The notes beneath the pieces are model-generated. The model saw nothing but the letters and a program-made list of their open reading frames with translations. It searched no databases and had not been told where the DNA came from. 50,571 nt of DNA from Acidiferrobacter sp. (GTDB taxonomy: Bacteria; Pseudomonadota; Gammaproteobacteria; Acidiferrobacterales; Acidiferrobacteraceae), in contig DAIDMD010000016.1 of assembly GCA_027449165.1 (NCBI GenBank), positions 1 to 50,571 of the forward strand. Direction: 5' to 3'. Position numbers and translations under genes: made by a program. Below are positions 37,151-45,387 of this stretch, in pieces (positions within the stretch are counted from its first letter, which is position 1; every line of letters starts with the position of its first letter).

Positions 37151-37496
37151 TGTCGCGGATGTCGGCGATAAGGCACGTTCGGGCATCGTCCCCGGCACGC
37201 GGCGCCCCCGAGGCCCGCGCGACATAGACAAGCGACACGGTGTGGCCGCGCGGATCGCGGCGCGGATCGGAATAACAGCCGAGCAGGACCTCGAGCGTGA
37301 CGGTCAGGCCGGTCTCCTCCCGGGCCTCGCGGCGCGCGGCATCCTCCACCCGTTCGCCTCGGTCGACGAACCCCCCCGGCAAGGCCCACCCGAGGGGCGG
37401 GTAGCGCCGTTCGATCAAAACCACCCCTTCCGGACGTCCGTCCGGGCGAATGATGATATCGACCGTCAGCAAGGGGGTCTTGGGGGTTGCGTTCAT
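37059..37496 (-). CDS. Nudix hydrolase (ADP-ribose pyrophosphatase-like)
   Basis: 145 aa. The Nudix box is complete: GGFVDRGERVEDAARREAREETGL, with the REEL-type glutamates that bind Mg (G-x5-E-x7-R-E-x2-E-E-x-G-L). The domain begins TVDIIIRPDGRPEGVVLIERRYPPLGWALPGG. It hydrolyses a nucleoside diphosphate linked to another moiety, with ADP-ribose or oxidised nucleotides as likely substrates. The ATG at 37496 lacks a clear Shine-Dalgarno. It converges on and overlaps the propeller gene by 92 bp. Confidence 0.92.
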   Translation of the reverse strand: MNATPKTPLLTVDIIIRPDGRPEGVVLIERRYPPLGWALPGGFVDRGERVEDAARREAREETGLTVTLEVLLGCYSDPRRDPRGHTVSLVYVARASGAPRAGDDARTCLIADIRDITVPLVFDHPRILEDYRRFWESGERPAPAR

Positions 37497-37512
37497 AAGG
37501 CCTACTTCGTGC

Positions 37513-37518
37513 TACAAT
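37513..37518 (+). promoter_or_regulatory. TACAAT -10 box 8 nt before a start codon (leaderless)
   Basis: TACAAT (5 of 6) is 8 nt before the ATG at 37527, with no Shine-Dalgarno between. The -35 is poor (TTCATA at 15 bp or TTGCGT at 20 bp). It lies just outside the Nudix start, with which it is divergent. Confidence 0.4.
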
Positions 37519-37526
37519 GCCTTGAC

Positions 37527-37721
37527 ATGGATCAGATTACCGCGCCATCGGGGCAAGTGATAGAGCTGCGCCAGGTCTTCCATGAGACCGGGGCCCGTCT
37601 CCTGCGGGTCATTATACGTGACGGGGCCAAATATTTTACGATCGATCTCGATGCCGCGACCGCCCACGACTGGGGAACCAAGATGCGCGACTGGGCGGTC
37701 GACAACGCCAAAGAGGCGTGA
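37527..37721 (+). CDS. Conserved small protein (64 aa) of unknown function upstream of the desaturase
   Basis: The protein begins MDQITAPSGQVIELRQVFHE, continues RLLRVIIRDGAKYFTIDLDAATAHDWG and ends RDWAVDNAKEA. The first half reads as beta strands and the last part as a helix. I know similar small proteins of unknown function but no role. The desaturase gene follows after 54 bp on the same strand, so they may be co-transcribed. The start lies 8 nt after a TACAAT box and has no Shine-Dalgarno, suggesting leaderless translation. Confidence 0.65.
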   Translation: MDQITAPSGQVIELRQVFHETGARLLRVIIRDGAKYFTIDLDAATAHDWGTKMRDWAVDNAKEA

Positions 37722-37775
37722 TGCCGCCCGGACCGAGCGGGTGCGGGCGTCCCAAATCATCTAGAGGAAGAAAGC

Positions 37776-38966
37776 ATGTTTCAGGGTCTTATCGTCTTGC
37801 CATGGTGGGGCTATGTGCTGGTGACGCTCGCGTTGACGCACATCACCATCGTATCGGTCACGATCTATCTGCACCGCCACCAGACGCATCGGGCGCTCGA
37901 CCTGCATCCGGCGGTCGCCCACTTCTTCCGTCTCTGGCTGTGGCTGACGACGGGCATGGTGACCAAGGACTGGGTCGCGATCCATCGCAAGCATCACGCG
38001 CGCTGTGAAACCGAAGACGACCCGCACAGCCCGCAGGTGCTCGGCCTGAAGAAGGTCCTGTGGCAAGGCGCCGAGCTCTATCGCGCGGAGGCCAAGAACG
38101 CCGAGACGCTCGCCAAGTTCGGGCACAACACCCCGGACGACTGGCTGGAGCGGCACCTGTACTCGCGATACAGCGCGACCGGCATCGTCATCACCCTGGC
38201 CATCGACGTGCTGTGCTTCGGCGCGATCGGTCTCACCATCTGGGCCGTCCAGATGGTCTGGATACCGTTTTTCGCGGCGGGCGTGGTAAATGGCGTGGGC
38301 CATTACTACTGCTACCGCAACTTCGAATGCCCGGACGCGGCAACGAATATCGTGCCGATCGGCATCCTTATCGGCGGCGAAGAGCTCCACAACAACCATC
38401 ACACCTACGCGAGCTCCGCCAAATTCTCCTGCAAGCCCTGGGAGTTCGACATCGGCTGGGGCTACATACGGGCCCTTGAGACCCTGGGTCTTGCCGTCGT
38501 CAAGAAGGTCGCGCCGGTACCCACCTACGCCGCGCCCAAGGAGACCTGCGACCTCGACACCGTCAAGGCGGTCATACACCATCGCTTCCAGATCATGGCG
38601 CGCTTTGCCCGCGAGGTCCTCCATAAAGTCCACGACGAGGAGGTCCAGAAGGCCGCGGCGGCCAATCGCCAGACCGCCAAGCTCCTGAAGGACGCCCGGC
38701 GCCTCATGGTGCGCGAAAAGACCCTCATAGGCGAGGCCGGACACCGGCAGCTGCAGGAGATCCTCGCCGCAAACAGCACACTACAGACGGTCTACACCAT
38801 GAAGGAGCGGCTCCAGGACGTGTGGCGGCGGTCGGCCACCACCCAGGAACAGCTCCTCGAGGCCCTTCAGGAATGGTGCCGCCAGGCGGAGGCGACGGGG
38901 ATACAGGCCTTGCACGATTTCTCGGCCGCCATCCGCACCTACGCGGCGACCTCGATCACGGCCTAG
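37776..38966 (+). CDS. desA: Acyl-lipid/acyl-CoA delta-9-type fatty acid desaturase with C-terminal helical extension
   Basis: Inner-membrane di-iron desaturase introducing a double bond into fatty acyl chains. 396 aa. Three histidine boxes: HRHQTH near 33, HRKHH near 70 and HNNHH near 208. About four hydrophobic segments surround them. The C-terminal part, about residues 270-396, is helical and charged (VREKTLIGEAGHRQLQEIL, then an LLEALQEWCRQAEATGIQALHDF stretch). It resembles the extension on proteobacterial DesA-type desaturases, which shares similarity with the C-terminus of ISL3-type transposases. The ATG at 37776 has AGAGGAAG. It controls membrane fluidity. Confidence 0.92.
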   Translation: MFQGLIVLPWWGYVLVTLALTHITIVSVTIYLHRHQTHRALDLHPAVAHFFRLWLWLTTGMVTKDWVAIHRKHHARCETEDDPHSPQVLGLKKVLWQGAELYRAEAKNAETLAKFGHNTPDDWLERHLYSRYSATGIVITLAIDVLCFGAIGLTIWAVQMVWIPFFAAGVVNGVGHYYCYRNFECPDAATNIVPIGILIGGEELHNNHHTYASSAKFSCKPWEFDIGWGYIRALETLGLAVVKKVAPVPTYAAPKETCDLDTVKAVIHHRFQIMARFAREVLHKVHDEEVQKAAAANRQTAKLLKDARRLMVREKTLIGEAGHRQLQEILAANSTLQTVYTMKERLQDVWRRSATTQEQLLEALQEWCRQAEATGIQALHDFSAAIRTYAATSITA

Positions 38967-39041
38967 GGGGGCCAAACAGCCCCTCGGGAGGGGGACGGCG
39001 GCGTGCCGCCGGGAACCCCCCGCCGCGGCCCGGCCGAGACC

Positions 39042-39653
39042 CTATCCGGCGATCGGCAGGCCGCGCGCCAGCCGCTCGTGCAGCGGGCTCGTGCGCGGGA
39101 AATGGGCCTCCAGGAACGCCATCTGATCGGCCAGCACCCGCCGGCCCTGCAAATAGATGTACTCGGCGTGCGTCGGGATGAAGGGGACCGCCAACAAGGC
39201 CATCCCGGCCTCCTCGGGCGTCCGCCCGGCCTTGTGGTTGTTGCAGCGCTTGCAGGCCGTCACCACGTTGTTCCAGATGTCCCCTCCGCCGCGACTCAAC
39301 GGCGTCACATGGTCGCGCGAGAGATCGCGAACCGGGAAATGCTCGCCGCAGTACAGGCACAGCCGCGCATCGCGGGCGAACAAGGCCGGGTTGCTGAGCG
39401 GCGGTACGTAGCGGTCCCGCTGCCGAGCCAACTGGCCGTTCTCCCCGTAGGTGGCCAGGATGGAGTTGACCTCGATGACGCTGCGCCGGCCGGTGGCGGC
39501 ATTGTAGCCGCCATGGATCCGGTACAGCAGAATGCCGCAGGTATACGCCACCTGTCCAAGATGACAGATGCGCACCGCCTCGCGATAGTCGATCCACTCA
39601 AGCGGCATGCCGGCGACATCGGTGCGCAACACTTGTTGGGTAAGGGGGTACAT
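39042..39653 (-). CDS. HNH endonuclease domain protein
   Basis: 203 aa. The zinc-binding HNH core is RLCLYCGEHFPVRDLSRDHVTPLSRGGGDIWNNVVTACKRCNNHKAGRT at about 95-145, with C-x-x-C pairs flanking the D-H-V and N-N-V catalytic segment. The C-terminal YIYLQGRRVLADQMAFLEAHF is common to this gammaproteobacterial family. The N-terminal 90 residues have an unassigned fold. It is not next to a restriction-modification or phage module, so a housekeeping DNA-processing role is likelier than defence. A strong promoter lies 65 bp upstream. Confidence 0.9.
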   Translation of the reverse strand: MYPLTQQVLRTDVAGMPLEWIDYREAVRICHLGQVAYTCGILLYRIHGGYNAATGRRSVIEVNSILATYGENGQLARQRDRYVPPLSNPALFARDARLCLYCGEHFPVRDLSRDHVTPLSRGGGDIWNNVVTACKRCNNHKAGRTPEEAGMALLAVPFIPTHAEYIYLQGRRVLADQMAFLEAHFPRTSPLHERLARGLPIAG

Positions 39654-39717
39654 GGCAACCTCGGGCGGCCCCGGCCGCCATCTGCAGCAATGGACCTCTC
39701 AACAGAGGGCTCCGACT

Positions 39718-39746
39718 AATATACCGGGCGGCGGGCGCAGGGACAA
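39718..39746 (-). promoter_or_regulatory. Sigma-70 promoter of the HNH gene
   Basis: On the minus strand TTGTCC (39746-39741), exactly 17 bp, TATATT (39723-39718). The -35 is 4 of 6 and the -10 is 5 of 6. The start site would be near 39711, giving a leader of about 58 nt. Confidence 0.6.
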
Positions 39747-39747
39747 G

Positions 39748-39786
39748 GGCGCCCGTCCTCTCTGCAATGCAGGAGGGGCGGGCGCC
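39748..39786 (-). terminator. Long hairpin downstream of rpmBG
   Basis: GGCGCCCG...CTCTGCA and TGCAGGAG...CGGGCGCC pair over about 18 bp with a few mismatches. It lies 78 bp after the rpmG stop and next to the HNH promoter, so it probably insulates the two. The T-run after it is short (CTTGTCC). Confidence 0.5.
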
Positions 39787-39863
39787 GCCGAAGGGGGGTC
39801 GTTACGCGGTGTCGTCCAGCGGCTGCCTCCTAACCGGCGCCGCAGGATCCGCAGGGGCGAGGC

Positions 39864-40019
39864 TTACTTGATCTTCGCCTCGCGGTACAGTACGTGTTTG
39901 CGGGCAACGGGATCGAACTTCTTGATCTCGAACTTATCGGTCATCGTCCGCTTGTTTTTCGTCGTCGTGTAAAAATGGCCGGTGTCGGCGCTCGACACGA
40001 GCTTGATCTTGTCGCGCAT
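39864..40019 (-). CDS. rpmG: 50S ribosomal protein L33
   Basis: A 51-residue protein. It begins [20 protein letters not shown], continues KNKRTM and ends [16 protein letters not shown]. All family positions are present, and it has no cysteines, so it is the zinc-independent (C-minus) form. The ATG at 40019 has TAGGAGG upstream and lies 9 bp after rpmB, its usual partner. It is a small ribosomal protein near the E site. Confidence 0.98.
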   Translation of the reverse strand: MRDKIKLVSSADTGHFYTTTKNKRTMTDKFEIKKFDPVARKHVLYREAKIK

Positions 40020-40028
40020 ATCCGCCTC

Positions 40029-40265
40029 CTAAACCGACTCGCCGCCGGCCCGCATCTCGGCCAGGACGACATCGATGCCCTTCTTGTCGATGGTCCGCAG
40101 CGCGTGATGGGACAACCTGAGCCGCACCCAGCGCCTCTCGCTCTCGACCCACAGCCTGCGGTAATGCAGGTTGGGCAGAAACCGCCGGCGCGTCTTGTTG
40201 TTGGCGTGCGACACATTGTTGCCGCTCATAGGCCGCTTGCCGCTGACCTGGCATACCTTGGACAT
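40029..40265 (-). CDS. rpmB: 50S ribosomal protein L28
   Basis: 78 aa, the standard length. It begins [20 protein letters not shown], followed by [43 protein letters not shown]. Only one cysteine (Cys5) remains from the zinc-type set, so it is the zinc-free form. Start: ATG at 40265, with AATTTGGGGGT-like leader and a strong promoter 25 bp upstream. Forms an rpmB-rpmG operon. Confidence 0.98.
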   Translation of the reverse strand: MSKVCQVSGKRPMSGNNVSHANNKTRRRFLPNLHYRRLWVESERRWVRLRLSHHALRTIDKKGIDVVLAEMRAGGESV

Positions 40266-40289
40266 GGTGACCCCCAAATGAATCGCGCG

Positions 40290-40318
40290 ATTCTGCCACA
40301 GCCCGCGGCTCCTGCCAA
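40290..40318 (-). promoter_or_regulatory. Strong sigma-70 promoter of rpmB-rpmG
   Basis: On the minus strand TTGGCA (40318-40313), exactly 17 bp, CAGAAT (40295-40290). Both hexamers are 5 of 6 to consensus, and the leader before the rpmB ATG would be about 17 nt. Confidence 0.65.
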
Positions 40319-40420
40319 TCCCCCGGGCACGCACCGCGCGCGAGCCTGCGCGCATCCCCCGGGACCGGGGCAGGCCGAAGCCGGCCGGGGACGGGCCCGA
40401 ACCGGCCCGCGCCCGGGGGT

Positions 40421-41095
40421 CTAGAGCCAGCCGCGCTCCTTGAAGGAGACGATATGCCCATCGCCCACCACGAGGTGATCGACGACCCGAACCCCGATCA
40501 GCGCCAGCGCCTCGGCCAGCCGGGCGGTGAGATCCCGGTCGGCGAGACTGGGCTCGGCGTGTCCCGAGGGGTGGTTGTGGACGAGGATGGCGGCCGCGGC
40601 GTTGTGGAAGAGCGCGCGCTTGACGACCTCGCGCGGGTATACCACCGCCGCGTCGATCGTCCCTTCGAACAGGATCTCCTCCACGAGGAGCCGGTGACGA
40701 ACGTCGAGAAAGAGGCAGGCGAAGACCTCCCGGGGCCGATCGCGGAAGGCCGCGGTCAGGTAGCGGCGCGTCACCAGCGACGACGACAGGACCGTCTCGC
40801 GCCGCAGGGTCTCCCCGAGGTGGCGCCGCCCCATCTCCAGTACCGCGCGCACCAGCGCATACTTGGCGGGTCCGAGACCCGGGGCCTCGCAAAACACCCG
40901 CTGTTCGACGGTCAACAGGCCGCGCAATCCGCCGAACCGCGCGAGCAGCGCGCGGGCGAGATCCACGGCGGTCTTGCCGCTTACCCCGGTTCTTAGGACA
41001 ATGGCCAGGAGTTCGGCGTCCGACAGGGCCTCGGGGCCGTGTCGCAAGAGGCGCTCACGCGGGCGTTCGTCTACCGGCCAGGCGGAAATGGTCAT
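40421..41095 (-). CDS. radC: RadC-family protein (JAB/MPN domain)
   Basis: 224 aa. An N-terminal helix-hairpin-helix region (residues 20-95, with [18 protein letters not shown]) precedes a metallopeptidase-like JAMM core: [18 protein letters not shown] and [21 protein letters not shown], with the His-x-His and Asp ligands. Despite the name, a role in recombination repair is not proven. The ATG at 41095 has AAGGAG. Divergent from coaBC, the typical gammaproteobacterial arrangement next to rpmB and rpmG. Confidence 0.95.
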   Translation of the reverse strand: MTISAWPVDERPRERLLRHGPEALSDAELLAIVLRTGVSGKTAVDLARALLARFGGLRGLLTVEQRVFCEAPGLGPAKYALVRAVLEMGRRHLGETLRRETVLSSSLVTRRYLTAAFRDRPREVFACLFLDVRHRLLVEEILFEGTIDAAVVYPREVVKRALFHNAAAAILVHNHPSGHAEPSLADRDLTARLAEALALIGVRVVDHLVVGDGHIVSFKERGWL

Positions 41096-41184
41096 GGGGG
41101 GCTCCTTGCCGCTACGATAGCAGCAGGAAGCGCCGGGCGCCGTCCGGGAAATCACCGGCAGAGCAAAGGGATCGGGGAAACGAC

Positions 41185-42387
41185 ATGCAGGACATGCCCT
41201 CGCTGCAGGGCCGCCGTGTGGTGCTCGGCATTACCGGCGGCATTGCCGCCTACAAGACGCCGGAGCTGGTGCGCCGCCTGCGCTCCGGAGGCGCCGAGGT
41301 GCGGGTCGTGCTCTCCCGCGGCGGCGCGCGATTCGTGACCGCGGAGGCCCTGGCCGCCGTGGGCGCCGATGTGGCCGATGACGCGGGCCACGGGATGCCC
41401 CATATCGACCTCGCCCGCTGGGCCGATATCGTGGTGATCGCGCCGGCGACCGCCCACCTCATGGCGCGGCTTGCGGCCGGGGCCGCGGATGATCTCCTCA
41501 CCACCGTGTGCCTGGCCACCGAGGCCCCGGTGTGCGTGGCCCCGGCGATGAACCGCGCGATGTGGCAAAACCCGGCGACGCGGGCCAATCATGCGGCGCT
41601 TCTGGCGCGCGGGGTGCTGTTCGTCGGTCCGGGCGAGGGCTTACAGGCGTGCGGCGAGAGCGGGCCGGGGCGCATGAGCGAACCCGCCGAGATCGCAGCC
41701 TTCCTCGAACGCCTCTGGGGGGAGGCGGGGGCCCTGCGCGGCCTGCTGGCGGTGGTGACCGCGGGCGCTACCTATGAGGCCCTGGACCCGGCGCGCGGGT
41801 TCACCAACCGCAGCTCCGGCAAGATGGGATATGCCCTGGCCGCGGCGCTCGCCGACGAGGGCGCTTCGGTGGTCCTGGTGTCGGGTCCCACGACGCTTGC
41901 GGCCCCGCCCCGCGTCCAGAGGACCATGGTAATAAGCGCAATCGAGATGCGCGACGCGGTACTCGCCTACCGCGACACAATGCGCCTGTTCGTCGGCGCC
42001 GCGGCCGTCGCCGACTACCGGCCCGAGGCCGTTTCCCCGCGCAAGCTGAAGAAGGAGGCCGACACCCTGACGGTCACCTTCGTGCGCAACCCCGACATCC
42101 TGGCCGAGGTGGCGCGGCTGGCGCACCCGCCGTTTACCGTGGGATTCGCCGCCGAGACCGAGGATCTGGAGGCCCATGCGCGCGCCAAGCTCGAGGGCAA
42201 GGGCGTCGATCTCATCGTCGCCAATCCGATCGGCGAGGCCGGCGTGGGCTTTGGGGAAGACCGTAACCGCGTCATCCTGATCGACAAGGACCGGACCGTC
42301 GCCTGGGCCGACGCGCCGAAGACCGAGATCGCGCGGGGGCTCGTTCGGGAGATCATCACACGCCTGCGGAGGAACGCGCCGTCATGA
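41185..42387 (+). CDS. coaBC: Bifunctional phosphopantothenoylcysteine decarboxylase/phosphopantothenate-cysteine ligase
   Basis: Makes 4'-phosphopantetheine for coenzyme A. 400 aa. CoaC part (about 1-185): [22 protein letters not shown] (FMN phosphate loop), active His in [14 protein letters not shown], and [12 protein letters not shown]. CoaB part (about 190-400): [46 protein letters not shown] and [11 protein letters not shown]. The ATG at 41185 is preceded by a weak GGGGAA. The stop overlaps dut by 4 bp. Confidence 0.97.
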   Translation: MQDMPSLQGRRVVLGITGGIAAYKTPELVRRLRSGGAEVRVVLSRGGARFVTAEALAAVGADVADDAGHGMPHIDLARWADIVVIAPATAHLMARLAAGAADDLLTTVCLATEAPVCVAPAMNRAMWQNPATRANHAALLARGVLFVGPGEGLQACGESGPGRMSEPAEIAAFLERLWGEAGALRGLLAVVTAGATYEALDPARGFTNRSSGKMGYALAAALADEGASVVLVSGPTTLAAPPRVQRTMVISAIEMRDAVLAYRDTMRLFVGAAAVADYRPEAVSPRKLKKEADTLTVTFVRNPDILAEVARLAHPPFTVGFAAETEDLEAHARAKLEGKGVDLIVANPIGEAGVGFGEDRNRVILIDKDRTVAWADAPKTEIARGLVREIITRLRRNAPS

Positions 42388-42845
42388 CCGGCCCTGTCGT
42401 CGACCTGAAGATCCTCGATCCCCGATACGGCCGGGAGTTCCCCCTGCCCACCTACGCGACCCCGGGCTCCGCGGCCGTGGACCTGCGCGCCTGCGTGCCG
42501 GAGACCTTGACGCTTGCGCCGTCGGACTGCCGGCTGGTGCCGGCAGGACTTGCCATCCACCTCGCCGACCGCTCGTTCGCCGCCCTGATCCTCCCGCGCT
42601 CCGGTCTCGGCCACAAGGGTCTGGTCCTCGGGAACACGGTGGGCCTGATCGATTCCGACTATCAGGGCGAGATCACGCTCTCGTGCTGGAACCGCGGCAC
42701 CGAGCCGTTCGCGATCGCCCCAGGAGACCGCGTCGCGCAGCTTCTGATCGTCCCCGTCGTCGCGGCGCACTTTCGCGTCGTCGAACAATTTCCCGAGGCG
42801 ACCGAGCGCGGCGCGGCCGGTTTCGGCCACTCGGGCATCCGTTAA
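42384..42845 (+). CDS. dut: Deoxyuridine 5'-triphosphate nucleotidohydrolase
   Basis: Removes dUTP and supplies dUMP for thymidylate. 153 aa, standard trimeric length. Motifs: [13 protein letters not shown] (I), [14 protein letters not shown] (II), [11 protein letters not shown] (III), [10 protein letters not shown] (IV), and [11 protein letters not shown] (V, P-loop-like). It overlaps coaBC by 4 bp and precedes algC. This genome also has dcd, so it can make dUMP from dCTP via dCTP deaminase plus Dut. Confidence 0.98.
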   Translation: MTGPVVDLKILDPRYGREFPLPTYATPGSAAVDLRACVPETLTLAPSDCRLVPAGLAIHLADRSFAALILPRSGLGHKGLVLGNTVGLIDSDYQGEITLSCWNRGTEPFAIAPGDRVAQLLIVPVVAAHFRVVEQFPEATERGAAGFGHSGIR

Positions 42846-42880
42846 CCACAGGCCCGCGCGGGCCATCACAGGAGACCCCC

Positions 42881-44287
42881 ATGACCGACACGCCTTCCGC
42901 CCCGCGCTCAGGGCGCGCCGATCTTCCGCCGCCGGGCATTTTCAAATCCTACGACATTCGCGGCGTAGTCGATGTCGAACTGAAGCCCGAGCATGTGCGG
43001 GCCATCGGACAGGCGATCGGCAGCGAGGCGCGCGACCGCGGGCGCGCGACCGTGGTGATCGCCCGCGACGGGCGGCTCTCCGGACCCGGCCTGCTCGAGG
43101 CCTTGAGCGCCGGACTGACCGCGAGCGGCTGCGACGTCATCAATATCGGGCTGGTCCCGACCCCGCTGCTGTATTTCGCGACCTTGGCGTTCGAGACCGG
43201 ATCGGGCGTCATGCTCACCGGCAGCCACAACCCGCCCCAGTACAACGGCCTGAAGATCCTTCTGGGCGAAGAGACCCTGTCCGGCCCGCAGATCACGGCC
43301 CTCTACCAAAGGCTCGCCGAGAACCGGCTGCGCACGGGTCCCGGCAAAAGCCGCGCCGCCGACATCCGGCAGACCTATCTCGACCGGATCCTGGGCGATG
43401 TGCGGCTCGCCCGCCCGCTGAAGGTCGTTCTCGACTGCGGCAACGGCGCGACCGGGGAGATCGCCCCCGCCTTGTTCCGCGCGCTCGGCTGTTCGGTGAC
43501 CACCCTGTTCGGGGACATCGATGGGCGCTTCCCCAACCATCATCCGGATCCGAGCCAACCGGAAAACCTGAAAGATCTCCAAAAGCGCGTGGTCGCCGAC
43601 GGCGCCGATGTGGGGCTCGCGTTCGACGGTGACGGCGACCGGCTGGCGGTGGTGGCGCCCGACGGCGACATCATCTGGCCGGACCGGCAGCTCATCCTGT
43701 TCGCCCGCGACGTGTTGTCGCGCCACCCGGGCGGCCAGATCCTCTACGACGTGAAATGTTCGCGGGCCCTGGACGAGGCGATCCGGGAGGCCGGCGGCCG
43801 TCCGCTCATGTGGAAGAACGGGCACTCCGTCATCAAGGCCCGGATCCGCCAGGGCGACGTGCTGCTCGCGGGCGAGATGAGCGGCCACCTATTTTTCAAG
43901 GAGCGCTGGACCGGATTCGACGACGGCCTCTACGCCGGCGCGCGTCTTCTGGAGCTGCTCGCAAAGAGCCCCGTCTCCCCCGCCGCGCTGTTTGCGGCGC
44001 TCCCCAATACCGTCAATACCCCGGAGATCCAGATCCCGGTCGCCGAAAGCCCGCACGCGCTCGTGGATCTCCTGATCCGGGCCGCGCGCTTCCCGGACGC
44101 CAAAGTGACGACCATAGACGGGCTGCGCGTCGACTTCCCGGACGGCTTCGGGCTGATCCGCGCCTCCAATACGACCCCCATACTCGTTCTGCGCTTCGAG
44201 GGAACGACCCAGTCCGCGCTCGAGCGGATCCAGTCGCGTTTTCGCGAGCTTGTACGGGCGGTGCGGCCCATGCTCGCGGCCTGGTAG
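42881..44287 (+). CDS. algC: Phosphomannomutase/phosphoglucomutase
   Basis: Interconverts hexose 1- and 6-phosphates for lipopolysaccharide, exopolysaccharide and nucleotide-sugar synthesis. 468 aa (P. aeruginosa AlgC is 463). The phosphoserine loop is LTGSHNPPQYNGLK near residue 118, the metal-binding loop is AFDGDGDRLAVV near 250, the sugar loop is GEMSGHLFFKER near 335, and the phosphate loop is IRASNTTPILVLRFEG at the end. The ATG at 42881 has CAGGAGA, which rules out the longer upstream frame. Confidence 0.96.
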   Translation: MTDTPSAPRSGRADLPPPGIFKSYDIRGVVDVELKPEHVRAIGQAIGSEARDRGRATVVIARDGRLSGPGLLEALSAGLTASGCDVINIGLVPTPLLYFATLAFETGSGVMLTGSHNPPQYNGLKILLGEETLSGPQITALYQRLAENRLRTGPGKSRAADIRQTYLDRILGDVRLARPLKVVLDCGNGATGEIAPALFRALGCSVTTLFGDIDGRFPNHHPDPSQPENLKDLQKRVVADGADVGLAFDGDGDRLAVVAPDGDIIWPDRQLILFARDVLSRHPGGQILYDVKCSRALDEAIREAGGRPLMWKNGHSVIKARIRQGDVLLAGEMSGHLFFKERWTGFDDGLYAGARLLELLAKSPVSPAALFAALPNTVNTPEIQIPVAESPHALVDLLIRAARFPDAKVTTIDGLRVDFPDGFGLIRASNTTPILVLRFEGTTQSALERIQSRFRELVRAVRPMLAAW

Positions 44288-44322
44288 ACGGATCAGGGTC
44301 AGCGATTATTCCCGAACAATTT

Positions 44323-44345
44323 CCCCGACCGGGCCGCCTTCGGGG
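44323..44345 (+). terminator. Small hairpin after algC
   Basis: CCCCGA and TCGGGG form a 6-bp stem around 11 nt, followed by TTGTCAT. It lies 35 bp after the algC stop and is only weakly terminator-like. Confidence 0.3.
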
Positions 44346-44423
44346 TTGTCATCTCGGCGATTTGGCGCCATCCTGTAGGGCTGTAGGATGACCCGACAAC
44401 CGATAACGAGGAGAACCATCATC

Positions 44424-44930
44424 ATGCGCCGATTTCTCATCGGAGCCGCGTTCGCACTGGGGGCCGTCGGCACCTGCTACGCGCATAACCCGCTGAACGC
44501 GATCCAAGGACCGCACATCGATCTCGACAAGACGGTGATCAAGGTGCCGTTGGCCAAGGGCGTCTCTCCGAAAGACGCGGTGCAGGCGATGAAGATCGAG
44601 GCCGACACCGTCAACATGAAATACGTGGGCGACCTGCCGCTCTCGAAGCAGCTGAAGAACATGGGCATAAAATCGGGCATCCTGACCGTCTACGAGTTTT
44701 GCAGCCCCCCCATAGCCCATCTCATGGTGGATGCCGACCCGGCCTTTGCCGCCTACCTGCCCTGCCGGATCACAATGGTCGAGGCCGGCGGCCGCGTGTG
44801 GCTCGAGATGCTGAATCTCAACATGATCATCAGGGGCGCGCACCTCAAGGGCAAACTGCGGACCCAGGCCCTGCGCGTTCGCAACGACCTCGACTCCATC
44901 CTCTGGGCCGGCGCCCGGGGCAGCTGGTAG
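44424..44930 (+). CDS. Secreted DUF302-domain protein
   Basis: 168 aa. The signal peptide is about residues 1-20 (FLIGAAFALGAVGTCYA). The mature protein, IDLDKTVIKVPLAKGVSPKDAVQAMKIEADTVNMKYVGDLPLSKQL onward, fits the DUF302 domain, with EFCSPPIAHLMVDADPAFAAYLPCRITMVEAGG carrying two cysteines (about 93 and 114). DUF302 proteins are small periplasmic proteins often found near sulfur and metal genes; function unknown. I start at 44424 rather than the in-frame ATG at 44388 because GAGGAGAACC precedes it. It is followed after 5 bp by the DsrE-like gene. Confidence 0.85.
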   Translation: MRRFLIGAAFALGAVGTCYAHNPLNAIQGPHIDLDKTVIKVPLAKGVSPKDAVQAMKIEADTVNMKYVGDLPLSKQLKNMGIKSGILTVYEFCSPPIAHLMVDADPAFAAYLPCRITMVEAGGRVWLEMLNLNMIIRGAHLKGKLRTQALRVRNDLDSILWAGARGSW

Positions 44931-44935
44931 GGGCC

Positions 44936-45352
44936 GTGAAGATACCGGCCCTGCTGGCCGGCACCCTCGTCGTCCTTTTGGCCTGTCCGGCGCCGGGCCG
45001 GGCGGCGACGACGACGGGGGTGGTCTTTCAGATCAGCGCCAAGTCCCCCGCCTCCTGGAAGATCGCGGTCCACAATGCCCGCAATCTGGAGCAGGCGACC
45101 GGTACGCCGGGCCGGCGCATCGAGATCGTGGTCCTCGGCCGCGCGATCGGCATGCTCCTCAGGAACTCGCCGGTGGCCCGCAACCTGGAAGCGCTCCATG
45201 CCTCGGGGGTCGTGGTCGAGGCCGGCAAGGCGGCCGTGCGAAGGGCGGGGCTCAAGGCTGCGGCCCTGTTGCCGTTCGTGCGTTATGTCCGCTCGACCGT
45301 AGCCGAGATCGTGCGCCGCGAGCGCCAGGGCTGGGCCTATGTCCAACCCTGA
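44936..45352 (+). CDS. Exported DsrE-like protein (possible lipoprotein)
   Basis: 138 aa starting at GTG. The leader KIPALLAGTLVVLLACPAPGRAA has a lipobox-like LLAC (Cys17), or it could be a cleaved signal peptide. The rest is a DsrE-family fold: TTGVVFQISAKSPASWKIAVHNARNLEQA, RRIEIVVLGRAIGMLL, and a C-terminus FVRYVRSTVAEIVRRERQGWAYVQP that mirrors the end of the anti-sigma factor at 35266. No catalytic cysteine remains in the mature part. Secreted DsrE proteins occur beside sulfur oxidation genes. It is coupled to a DUF302 gene 5 bp upstream. Confidence 0.82.
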   Translation: MKIPALLAGTLVVLLACPAPGRAATTTGVVFQISAKSPASWKIAVHNARNLEQATGTPGRRIEIVVLGRAIGMLLRNSPVARNLEALHASGVVVEAGKAAVRRAGLKAAALLPFVRYVRSTVAEIVRRERQGWAYVQP

Positions 45353-45387
45353 TGCTATCGGGCCGCGCAGCCGGCCGTGTGCGGCCC

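Noticed and set aside
39042-39653. HNH protein as part of a defence system or phage
   Set aside because: It sits between housekeeping genes with its own promoter, without methylase, restriction subunit or phage genes nearby.
44288-44423. ECF-type promoter upstream of the DUF302/DsrE genes
   Set aside because: No GGAAT-N17-CGTC pattern is present, so membership in the sigma regulon is not supported by sequence.
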